Notes under the pieces: generated by a model
Database searches by the model: none
What the model was told of the DNA's origin: nothing
Seen by the model: only the letters and a program-made list of their open reading frames with translations
Position numbers and translations under genes: made by a program
Shown: in pieces, positions 15,693-23,722 of the stretch
Position numbering within the stretch: the stretch's first letter is position 1
Layout of the letters: each line of letters opens with the position of its first letter
Assembly (NCBI RefSeq): GCF_004570865.1
Contig: NZ_SPQS01000025.1
Span: 1 to 64,000 of the forward strand
Direction: 5' to 3'
DNA: 64,000 nt
Source: Bradyrhizobium frederickii
GTDB lineage: Bacteria > Pseudomonadota > Alphaproteobacteria > Rhizobiales > Xanthobacteraceae

Positions 15693-17858
15693 ATGAACAG
15701 GACCGTCTTTGCCCTTCCGGCCAGAAGCGACTATGCGACCCGCGCGGGTCTTGCGATCACGCGCGTGGCTGAGCAGTTCACCGGCGGCGCCAGCCGGCTC
15801 GACGACCTGATCAATCTGCTCGACCGCCGCCGTGGCGTGGTGCTGTCCTCGGGCACAACCGTCCCCGGTCGCTACGAGAGCTTTGACCTCGGCTTCTCCG
15901 ATCCGCCGCTCAAGCTCGAGACCACAGGCTTCAATTTCAAGCTCGAGGCGCTCAACCGGCGAGGAGAGGTGCTGATCGCCTTCCTCGGCGACGTCCTGCG
16001 CGAGCCCTGCGTCGTGATCTCCGAGAAGAGCGCGACGCGTCTTGCCGGCCACATCGTCCGCGGCGATGCGCCGGTCGAGGAGGACCAGCGCACCCGGCGC
16101 GCCAGCGTGATGTCGCTGGTACGCGACATCATCGCCGCCTTCTTCGCCAATGACGACGGGCTGCTCGGCCTGTTCGGCGCCTTCGCCTATGACCTCGTGT
16201 TCCAGATCGAGGACCTCGTGCAGAAGCGCCCGCGCGAAGCCGACCAGCGCGACATCGTGCTCTATGTGCCCGATCGCCTGCTGGCCTATGACCGCGCCAC
16301 CGGTCGTGGCGTCGTGCTCACTTACGATTTCGCCTGGAAGGGCAAGTCGACCGAGGGCCTGCCGCGCGAGACCGCGGACAGCCCGTATCTGAAGACGCCG
16401 CGCCAGGGCTTTGCCGATCACGCGCCCGGCGAATATCAGGCGACCGTCGAGACCGCGCGCGCGGCCTTTGCCCGCGGTGATCTGTTCGAGGCGGTGCCGG
16501 GACAGTTGTTCGCCGAGCCCTGCGACCGTTCGCCGGCCGAAGTCTTCCAGCGTCTGTGCGTCATCAACCCCTCGCCCTACGGCGCGCTGATGAATCTGGG
16601 GGAGGGAGAGTTTCTCGTCTCCGCCTCGCCGGAAATGTTCGTGCGCTCGGACGGACGTCGCGTCGAGACCTGCCCGATCTCGGGCACCATCGCGCGCGGC
16701 ACCGATGCGATCGGCGATGCCGAGCAGATCCGCCAATTGCTGAACTCGGAGAAGGACGAGTTCGAGCTCAACATGTGCACCGACGTCGATCGCAACGACA
16801 AGGCGCGCGTCTGCGTCCCCGGCACCATCAAGGTGCTGGCGCGCCGCCAGATCGAGACCTATTCGAAGCTGTTTCATACCGTCGATCATGTCGAGGGCAT
16901 GCTGCGCCCCGGCTTCGACGCGCTCGATGCGTTCCTCACCCATGCCTGGGCCGTGACCGTGACAGGCGCGCCAAAGCTCTGGGCGATGCAGTTCGTCGAG
17001 GATCACGAGCGCTCGCCGCGGCGCTGGTATGCGGGGGCGATCGGCGCGGTGAATTTCGACGGCAGCATCAACACCGGCCTCACCATCCGCACCATTCGCA
17101 TGAAGGATGGCCTCGCCGAAGTGCGGGTCGGCGCCACCTGCCTGTTCGATTCCGATCCGGCCGCGGAAGACCGCGAATGCCAGGTCAAGGCCGCCGCGCT
17201 GTTCCAGGCGCTGCGCGGCGATCCGCCGAAGCCGCTGTCGACCTTCGCGCCCGATGCGACCGGCTCGGGCAAGCGGGTGTTGCTGATCGACCACGACGAC
17301 AGCTTCGTGCACATGCTGGCCGATTATTTCCGCCAGGTCGGCGCCGACGTCACCGTGGTCCGCCATGTGCATGCACTCGATATGCTCAGGCAGAAGACCT
17401 GGGATTTGCTGGTGCTGTCGCCGGGGCCCGGCAGGCCGGAAGATTTTGCGATCAAGAAGACGATCGATGCGGCGCTGGAGAAGAAGCTGCCGGTGTTCGG
17501 CGTCTGCCTCGGCGTCCAGGCCATCGGCGAATATTTCGGCGGCGAGCTTGGGCAGTTGACGCATCCGGCCCATGGCCGGCCCTCGCGGGTGCAGGTGCGC
17601 GGCGGGCGCCTGATGCGCAATTTGCCGAACGAGATCGTCATCGGCCGCTATCATTCGCTCTATGTCGAACGCGACAGCATGCCGGAAGTGTTGTCCGTTA
17701 CCGCCAGCACCGAGGATGGCGTCGCCATGGCGCTGGAGCACAAGACCCTGCCGGTCGCCGGCGTGCAATTCCACCCGGAATCGCTGATGTCGCTTGGCAA
17801 TGAAGTGGGACTACGTATTGTTGAAAACGCGTTCCGGCTGGATGCGCGTGTCGATTGA
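15693..17858 (+). CDS. trpE: Anthranilate synthase, fused TrpE-TrpG
   Basis: 721 residues. Converts chorismate and glutamine to anthranilate, the first step of tryptophan synthesis. Residues 1 to about 510 are the chorismate-binding TrpE part, with CPISGTIARGTD, TDVDRNDKARVC and ATCLFDSDP. Residues from about 525 are the TrpG glutamine amidotransferase, with SPGPGRPEDF, the nucleophile Cys605 in GVCLGVQ, and His694/Glu696 in VQFHPESL. The single-chain arrangement, trpE(G), is typical of rhizobia. A Trp-Trp leader peptide and likely attenuator precede it. apt begins 9 bases after the stop and may be cotranscribed. Confidence 0.96.
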   Translation: MNRTVFALPARSDYATRAGLAITRVAEQFTGGASRLDDLINLLDRRRGVVLSSGTTVPGRYESFDLGFSDPPLKLETTGFNFKLEALNRRGEVLIAFLGDVLREPCVVISEKSATRLAGHIVRGDAPVEEDQRTRRASVMSLVRDIIAAFFANDDGLLGLFGAFAYDLVFQIEDLVQKRPREADQRDIVLYVPDRLLAYDRATGRGVVLTYDFAWKGKSTEGLPRETADSPYLKTPRQGFADHAPGEYQATVETARAAFARGDLFEAVPGQLFAEPCDRSPAEVFQRLCVINPSPYGALMNLGEGEFLVSASPEMFVRSDGRRVETCPISGTIARGTDAIGDAEQIRQLLNSEKDEFELNMCTDVDRNDKARVCVPGTIKVLARRQIETYSKLFHTVDHVEGMLRPGFDALDAFLTHAWAVTVTGAPKLWAMQFVEDHERSPRRWYAGAIGAVNFDGSINTGLTIRTIRMKDGLAEVRVGATCLFDSDPAAEDRECQVKAAALFQALRGDPPKPLSTFAPDATGSGKRVLLIDHDDSFVHMLADYFRQVGADVTVVRHVHALDMLRQKTWDLLVLSPGPGRPEDFAIKKTIDAALEKKLPVFGVCLGVQAIGEYFGGELGQLTHPAHGRPSRVQVRGGRLMRNLPNEIVIGRYHSLYVERDSMPEVLSVTASTEDGVAMALEHKTLPVAGVQFHPESLMSLGNEVGLRIVENAFRLDARVD

Positions 17859-17867
17859 GAGGCACCA

Positions 17868-18407
<540 letters not shown>

Positions 18408-18421
18408 GCCGCTTGCCGCGG

Positions 18422-18754
18422 TCAGATCAGCTCGGCCTTCAGCTCGGCCCGCCAATGCAGCAGGCGCTCCTTCAGGAGCGCGTTCCTGACATAGGCGCTC
18501 TCCTCGTCCTCCAGCCGCTCGCATTCGGCAAAGCTCAGGCCTGCCTCGCCATGCGTGGTCCAGGCGGCCTGGAGGCTGCGGCAGGTGTGGCTGCCCTGGC
18601 GCAGCGAGAACCAGATGCGGTTCTGAATCGTCTCCAGGTTCGGCGCCTGGCCGACCCAGGCCTGCCCCGACGCCGCGCAGCGCACGACGTAGACGCCCGC
18701 AATGGTCTTGCGCTCCTTGTAGGCGGTGATCGCTGCTTTCCGGTCGATGCTCAC
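18422..18754 (-). CDS. GIY-YIG nuclease-fold protein, 110 aa
   Basis: GTG start. The domain signature reads GVYVVRCAASGQAWVGQ: GVY at residues 20-22 and WVG at 33-35 stand for GIY and YIG, with an Arg following at residue 46. The C-terminal half (FAECERLEDEESAYVRNALL) is helical. Small stand-alone GIY-YIG proteins of this type are common in Alphaproteobacteria; most have unproven nuclease activity. YIG is changed to WVG here, so catalysis is uncertain. It is convergent with apt, and its promoter region carries a palindrome centred on CCCGGG. Confidence 0.75.
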   Translation of the reverse strand: MSIDRKAAITAYKERKTIAGVYVVRCAASGQAWVGQAPNLETIQNRIWFSLRQGSHTCRSLQAAWTTHGEAGLSFAECERLEDEESAYVRNALLKERLLHWRAELKAELI

Positions 18755-18790
18755 GGACGGGCCTTTTAACTGAGGGCGTTGCTGCGCAAT

Positions 18791-18837
18791 CCAGTAGCGG
18801 CACGTCCGGCTTCTGTCAATATTACCCGGGTAAAATA
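18791..18837 (-). promoter_or_regulatory. Promoter with overlapping CCCGGG palindrome
   Basis: On the minus strand TTGACA (18819-18814) and TACTGG (18796-18791) are spaced by 17 bases, a good -35 with a partial -10, about 30 bases before the GIY-YIG start. Right upstream of and touching the -35 is the perfect palindrome TTACCCGGGTAA (18822-18833), extended by AT on both sides. A repressor bound here would block the promoter. The upstream ATPase gene's stop codon lies immediately beside it. Confidence 0.55.
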
Positions 18838-18838
18838 T

Positions 18839-19507
18839 TCAAGACCGTTGCAGGATCAGATTGAGCTCGAGCTCGCGGAAGGCGAGGTAATTGCGCCGGG
18901 TCCACTGATGCAGCTCGGTGGAGGAGTCCTTCTCCTGGCGCAGATAGCGGGTGAAGGAGAAGTTCAGCCGGTCGACATAGGTCTTGAGGAAGCCCGGCAG
19001 TGCGGGCAGGCGGAGCAGCCGGCCGCCTTCCATCGCGGCCGGCAGCTCGCCGCGCACGACATATTCGTTGTCGACCGTGATCAGGTTCATGCGCGGGATC
19101 TGTGTGCGCAGCATCTCGTGGGCGCGGGCCGAGACGCGGTCGGTATCGGCGACGAACAGGATCTGGGGCGCGACATGGCGGCGTGCTGCTTCCTTCAACA
19201 GGCCGATCTCGTCGGTCATCTTGAAGAACTCGTCGAAGGCGTGGAAGCCGAGGTCGATCACCTTGGCAAGCCCGTCGTCGACGATGACGCGGTCCATCAG
19301 CTGCATCTTGCCGTAGGTGTCGATCACGTCGGCGGTCTCGGTGACGCCGGGCAGGTAGTCCAGCAGCGACGGCTCCTTCAGATTGACGTCGAAGGCCGCG
19401 ACGTTGCCGTTCTTGAGCAGCAGGAACTCGCTCAAAAGCCGCGCCAGCAGGGTCTTGCCGACCTGCGGGCGTGGCGAGCAGATGATGTAGACGGGCGTTG
19501 CGGACAT
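18839..19507 (-). CDS. ParA/MinD-like P-loop ATPase, atypical Walker A
   Basis: 222 residues. Begins SATPVYIICSPRPQVGKTLLA: the P-loop keeps GKT (residues 17-19) but the KGG signature of MinD/ParA ATPases is replaced by RPQ. AAFDVNLKEPSLLDYLP is placed where ParA-like proteins have their switch I region, and RVIVDDGLAKVIDLGFHAFD resembles a Walker B strand. The C-terminal part is rich in aromatic and charged residues (FLKTYVDRLNFSFTRYL). It follows another ParA-like gene by 60 bases on the same strand. Together they could form a positioning or partition pair, but no ParB-like partner is near. Function unknown. Confidence 0.7.
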   Translation of the reverse strand: MSATPVYIICSPRPQVGKTLLARLLSEFLLLKNGNVAAFDVNLKEPSLLDYLPGVTETADVIDTYGKMQLMDRVIVDDGLAKVIDLGFHAFDEFFKMTDEIGLLKEAARRHVAPQILFVADTDRVSARAHEMLRTQIPRMNLITVDNEYVVRGELPAAMEGGRLLRLPALPGFLKTYVDRLNFSFTRYLRQEKDSSTELHQWTRRNYLAFRELELNLILQRS

Positions 19508-19567
19508 CGACAGCTATATCAGTCGAACTTGGCGACCAATCCAGCCGTATCAGCCCGGCTTGCGCAA

Positions 19568-20320
19568 CTATTTTTCGCTGTTGCGGCTCACCGGCTTCGA
19601 ACCGACGATGTCGGTCAGCCGGATGCGGTCGAACTCGCTCCAGACGTTGGCCAGCCAGTGCCGGACATAGCCGCGCAGCACGAAGGAATAGTTCGCGGCC
19701 TCGTCGTTGATGCCCTTGTTGGCGACGAATTTCAGGAACGGAACGGAGGACACCTCGACCTGCTCATAGGCCATTTCGTTGAGCTTGGGGATGGTCAGCT
19801 CGGTGGCGTCCTTGATGCGGTGGAAGTAGGAATTATAGGTCGCCTGGTCCCACTGGAAGAACTGGGTGTCGTTGATGAAGTTCTTCACCAGGAAATATTT
19901 TGCACCGGTCATGAAGCCGGCGGTCTCGGCGATCTCGTCCAGCGAGGCGATCGAGGGTCCCAGGATGTGGAATACCGCGAAGGTGATCTGCCCGGCCTTG
20001 GCGGCGTCGAGGAAACCGATGTCGCGCAGCGAGGCGAGCGCCGGCGAGAGCAGGCCGGCGCGGACGTCGATCACGGTCACCGACGGGCTGGTCGCATTGA
20101 GCGTATCGAAGATCTTCATCTGATCCGACGTCGTCGTCATGTCGACGATCTCGGTGATGTCAGGGTGGAAGCGCTTCAGGGTTCCGCGGGGCGATTCCGT
20201 GTCGAAGGCACGCGTCGGCACGTTGTTGGCTGAGAAATAATCGAGCAAGGTGCGCGACACCGTGGTCTTGCCGACCCCGCCCTTGTCCGCACCCACCACA
20301 ACCACTGCCGGCTTTGCCAT
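19568..20320 (-). CDS. ParA/MinD-like ATPase with deviant Walker A
   Basis: 250 residues. The N-terminus AVVVVGADKGGVGKTTVSRT holds the deviant Walker A motif KGGVGKTT (residues 13-20) typical of ParA, MinD, MipZ and related positioning ATPases. FDTESPRGTLKRFHPD is the switch I-like segment and VTVIDVRAG (81-89) the Walker B strand. The rest has no known targeting sequence. A second, more divergent ATPase lies 60 bases downstream, and the two share the same order of motifs. Candidates for their job include placing a protein complex at a pole or division site; sequence alone does not decide. Confidence 0.8.
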   Translation of the reverse strand: MAKPAVVVVGADKGGVGKTTVSRTLLDYFSANNVPTRAFDTESPRGTLKRFHPDITEIVDMTTTSDQMKIFDTLNATSPSVTVIDVRAGLLSPALASLRDIGFLDAAKAGQITFAVFHILGPSIASLDEIAETAGFMTGAKYFLVKNFINDTQFFQWDQATYNSYFHRIKDATELTIPKLNEMAYEQVEVSSVPFLKFVANKGINDEAANYSFVLRGYVRHWLANVWSEFDRIRLTDIVGSKPVSRNSEK

Positions 20321-20524
20321 TGCTGTCCCCTAACGCGCCCCCGATCGCGAGGTCGCAATCGGCCGGGCCCCAAATCGATGTCCCAAGGATGTCCCAAGTC
20401 TGCTGTTGGGCGCGAACATGGCAGAAACAAGGGAGAATTCAATTCCTCGGCATGTCGATACGGCAATTCCTGAAGTTTTTCCCAATCGCGGCGAAACTGC
20501 CGCGTATGGCGGCACACCGCATGC

Positions 20525-21769
20525 TTAATGACGGCCCCAAGGACCAATAGGATTGCCCATGGAATTGCCGACCGGCGTGCCCATGCCTTTGCTGTTCGCA
20601 GTTCCGGGGGGACCGGGTGCGGGCACGGGCGGCGGAGCGACAGGGCCGCCGGCATCGTTCCAGGGGCCGTGATTTGGCGGCGGCGGGGCGTCCTGCTGGT
20701 CGGCTGGCGCCTCGGGCTCGTCCGTTTCCTCGGTCGGCGGCAGCGGGCCCGGATCATGGCCGCCGGCAAACTTGACCAGTGCATCGACCCTGGATTGCAC
20801 CGAGGGGTGGGTCGCGAACAGATCGGCAAAGCCTTCGCGGGGATTGTCGACGCAAAGCTCCATCACGGCCGAGGTCGCGCCGGGCAGCTCACCGCGATTC
20901 TCGATCTTGCGCAGCGCCGAGATCATCGCATCGGGATCCTTCGTCAGCTCGACGGAGCCGGCGTCGGCGAGATATTCGCGCGACCGCGACAGCGCGAGCT
21001 TGACCACCTGAGACAGCAGCCAGGCCAGCACGATCAGCACGATCGCGATGATGATCACGATCACCGCGCCGCCGCCGGAGCTCTTGCTGTCGCTCGATGA
21101 CGAGGACGACCGCGACGACGAGGAGGAGCCCGAGGACCACGAGCCGCCGGAGCCGGAGCTCCAGTTGAAATTGGTGAACAGGCGGAAGAACATCTCGCCG
21201 AAGAATCCGACCACGCCGGCGATGATGACGGCGACCACCATCAGCTGGACGTCGCCGTTCTTGATATGGGTCAGCTCGTGGCCCAGCACCGCCTCGATCT
21301 CCTTGTCATCAAGCGCATCGAGGAGGCCGGTGGTGACGGTGATGGAATATTGCCTGGGATTGAGGCCGGTCGCGAACGCGTTCAGCGCCGGGCTCTCCAT
21401 GATCTTCAGCTTCGGCATGGTGATGCCGCGCGAGATGCAGAGGTTTTCGAGCAGGTTGTAGAGCCGCGGCTCCTCCTGCCGGGTGACGTCGTGGCCACCG
21501 GTCACCGCGTCGATCATCGACTGATGGAAGAAATAGGCGATCACGATCCAGACCGCCGCCACGACCGTCGCGAAGGGCGCGGCCTTGAGCAGGTCGGAGA
21601 AGGCGTGCCTCAGATAGTACGCGACGGTCTCATTGCCGTCGATGAAGACTTCGGCGACCAGGGCGCCGGCATAGACCAGCACATAAACCAGCGCGAACAG
21701 GCCGCCGAGCAGCAGCATCGAACGAAACTTGTTCGAGGCGATATGCGTGTAGAGACCATACGCGGCCAT
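20525..21769 (-). CDS. M48-family membrane zinc metalloprotease
   Basis: 414 residues. Two N-terminal membrane spans (about 18-40 and 65-82) precede the catalytic motif HELTH (H164, E165, H168), with the third zinc ligand probably in SREYLADAG. A second hydrophobic pair flanks a Ser/Gly linker at about 205-240 (SSGSGGSWSSGSSSSSRSSS). The C-terminus is Pro-rich and ends MGTPVGNSMGNPIGPWGRH. The catalytic part resembles HtpX, a membrane-protein quality-control protease. The lemA gene lies upstream on the same strand, a common pairing for M48 proteins. The long Pro-rich tail is unlike HtpX itself. Confidence 0.88.
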   Translation of the reverse strand: MAAYGLYTHIASNKFRSMLLLGGLFALVYVLVYAGALVAEVFIDGNETVAYYLRHAFSDLLKAAPFATVVAAVWIVIAYFFHQSMIDAVTGGHDVTRQEEPRLYNLLENLCISRGITMPKLKIMESPALNAFATGLNPRQYSITVTTGLLDALDDKEIEAVLGHELTHIKNGDVQLMVVAVIIAGVVGFFGEMFFRLFTNFNWSSGSGGSWSSGSSSSSRSSSSSSDSKSSGGGAVIVIIIAIVLIVLAWLLSQVVKLALSRSREYLADAGSVELTKDPDAMISALRKIENRGELPGATSAVMELCVDNPREGFADLFATHPSVQSRVDALVKFAGGHDPGPLPPTEETDEPEAPADQQDAPPPPNHGPWNDAGGPVAPPPVPAPGPPGTANSKGMGTPVGNSMGNPIGPWGRH

Positions 21770-21789
21770 GGCTGCTTCCGTTAGCTTCT

Positions 21790-21887
21790 GTCATTCCGGC
21801 GCACGCCAACGGCGTGAACCCGGAATCCAGAGCTTAGTGTCGCGGTCGAGGTTGCGGGTTCGCGTCTTCGACGCGCCCCGGAACGAC
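21790..21887. repeat. Palindromic intergenic repeat, family A, copy 2
   Basis: GTCATTCCGGCGCACG at one end and CGCCCCGGAACGAC at the other, with GAACCCGGAATCC / GGGTTCGCG inside. It sits between lemA and the M48 protease gene. Confidence 0.75.
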
Positions 21888-21909
21888 GAAGGTGGGGGGC
21901 ACGCAGCAA

Positions 21910-22470
21910 TCAGAACTTTACCTGCGGCGTCGCCTCGACCTCGGTGCGGCTCGCGCCGAGATCGAAGAAGTCCTTCTTGGTGAAGCCGAACATGCCGGCG
22001 AACAGCGCAGCCGGCAGCTGCTGGATGCCGGTGTTGTATTCCTGGACCGCGCTGTTGAAGAAGCGGCGGCTCGCCGCGATCTTGTTCTCGAGGTCGGAGA
22101 GCTCGGATGCAAGCTGCTGGAAATTGGCATTGGCCTTGAGGTCCGGGTAGGCCTCCGACAGCGCGATCAGCCGGCCGAGCGCGCCGGACAGCTGGTTCTC
22201 GGCTGCGGACACCTGCGCGGGACCTTGCGCCGACATTGCCGAATTGCGCGCCTTGATGACGTCGTCGAGCGTGCCGCGTTCATGCGAGGCATAGCCCTTC
22301 ACCGTTTCGACGAGGTTCGGGATCAGATCGTGACGCTGCTTGAGCTGCACGTCGATGTCGGCAAAGGCCTGGCCGACGCGCTGGCTCAGCGCCACGAGGC
22401 GGTTATACGCGCTGAAGGCGAACAGCGCGAGGATGACGATGACGCCGAGAACGATCCAGCCGGTCGACAT
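21910..22470 (-). CDS. LemA family protein
   Basis: 186 residues. One N-terminal membrane span (WIVLGVIVILALFAFSAYN) is followed by the LemA helical domain: RVGQAFADIDVQLKQRHDLIPNLV, VIKARNSA, ALGRLIALSEAYPDLKAN and FFNSAVQEYNTGIQQLP. The active side is expected to be periplasmic. The biochemical role of LemA is not settled; in many bacteria the gene sits beside an M48 or HtpX-type protease, as here. A family A repeat separates the two genes. Start supported by AGGAG. Confidence 0.93.
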   Translation of the reverse strand: MSTGWIVLGVIVILALFAFSAYNRLVALSQRVGQAFADIDVQLKQRHDLIPNLVETVKGYASHERGTLDDVIKARNSAMSAQGPAQVSAAENQLSGALGRLIALSEAYPDLKANANFQQLASELSDLENKIAASRRFFNSAVQEYNTGIQQLPAALFAGMFGFTKKDFFDLGASRTEVEATPQVKF

Positions 22471-22611
22471 GGAGAACTCCTGAAGGGGAAAGAAGGCGGG
22501 CGGGCGCTAGGATAGACCAAATTGGTGCGGAGCGAGAGCCCGACGCGTAGGGGAGGTAGGACTTGGTCGAACGGGGAGCCGGCCAAGTTCAAGGCAAGGC
22601 GAGGAACGAGG

Positions 22612-23592
22612 TTAACTTTCGTCCATGACGGTGTCGCCCCAGCGCCAGCGCCGGGCAGCTGCATAGGCCGCCTTGTCGCGCCGAGGTACCGTCGCGAGCT
22701 CAACGCCGTCTTCTCTGCAGAGCTTGGCCGTGATCTCGGCCTTGCCGACGTCCGGCGGCGCCAGCACGCGCGCGGCGCGGCTTGCGGGTTCTGTGCGGGT
22801 CAGGGCGACGTAGATGAAGCGTTCGTCCTCGAACGGCACCTCGGCGCCCTTGATCTGGCGGTGCGCCTGCGAGCGCGGCAGGCGCTGGCTGAAATGGCAC
22901 CAATCGGGCGAGGTGAGCGGGCAGGGCTTTTCGTGCGGGCAGGGTGCGGCGACGTAGGCACCGGCCGCGATCAGTTGCTGGCGCAGCGCGAGGATGCGGG
23001 CATAGCCGGCGGGCGTGCCGGGCTCGATCACGACCAGCGCGTGGCGCGCCTTGGCCCACATGGCCTCGGTGAGCGCGCGCTGCCCGGTCTCCCCGAGTTC
23101 GCCGATGACGTAGCTGGCGATGACGAGATCGGCTTGCGAAACCTCGGCGAGGTTTCCGCCGGCATCGCCGGGCAAATAGCGGCACTCCGCCAGTCGCGAG
23201 CTGCCGCGTGCCAGCTCGAGCGCGAGCCGGCTCAGCGTGGCATTGGCGTCGAGCAGCGTGAAATCCTGCAGCGACGGAAACGCCTCCGCGGCCGCCCAGC
23301 TCGCGGTGCCCGGGCCCGCGCCGACGTCGAGCAGCGTTTCCGGGGCGAAGTCGGGCGCGATCTCGGTGAGCGCATTCAGGCTCGCAGCCACCGCCGCGTA
23401 GGTCGCCGGCATGCGCGCCAGCGCGTAGGCGAGGGCATCGGCTTCCGACTTGATCGCGCCGGAGCCGCCGCCGGCGCGATAAGTGGTCGAGATCTTCTGT
23501 GACCGCTGTGCCGCGTCAGTGCGGGAAAAGCCCTGGAGCTTGGCGTCGAGGGCGGCCTTCAGTTCGGCGGGGAGGGTGGGGGCAATCATCAT
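22612..23592 (-). CDS. Rsm22-like small-ribosomal-subunit methyltransferase family protein
   Basis: 326 residues. The SAM-binding motif is ETLLDVGAGPGTASWAAAE, followed by FTLLDANATLSRLALELA. The cysteine-containing block CPHEKPCPL then DWCHFSQRL is typical of the Rsm22/METTL17 family, members of which act in mitochondrial small-subunit assembly and bind an iron-sulfur cluster. The bacterial role is unproven; rRNA methylation or assembly is inferred from the family. It lies between lemA and smc, separated from smc by a palindromic repeat. Confidence 0.85.
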   Translation of the reverse strand: MMIAPTLPAELKAALDAKLQGFSRTDAAQRSQKISTTYRAGGGSGAIKSEADALAYALARMPATYAAVAASLNALTEIAPDFAPETLLDVGAGPGTASWAAAEAFPSLQDFTLLDANATLSRLALELARGSSRLAECRYLPGDAGGNLAEVSQADLVIASYVIGELGETGQRALTEAMWAKARHALVVIEPGTPAGYARILALRQQLIAAGAYVAAPCPHEKPCPLTSPDWCHFSQRLPRSQAHRQIKGAEVPFEDERFIYVALTRTEPASRAARVLAPPDVGKAEITAKLCREDGVELATVPRRDKAAYAAARRWRWGDTVMDES

Positions 23593-23597
23593 CCGCG

Positions 23598-23695
23598 GTC
23601 ATGCCCCGCGAAGGCGGGGCATCCAGTACTCCGAGACAGTGCCGTAAACCGAGATGTCACGGCGTACTGGATCATCCGCCTTCGCGGATGATGAC
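23598..23695. repeat. Palindromic intergenic repeat (GTCATGCCCCGCGAAGG type)
   Basis: GTCATGCCCCGCGAAGGCGG at the left and CCGCCTTCGCGGATGATGAC at the right pair, with an inner pair CAGTACTCCG / GTACTGGAT. It lies between smc and the Rsm22-like gene. No second copy is seen in this window. Confidence 0.65.
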
Positions 23696-23722
23696 GTCAA
23701 TGGGTGGAGGACGAGTGCAGCC

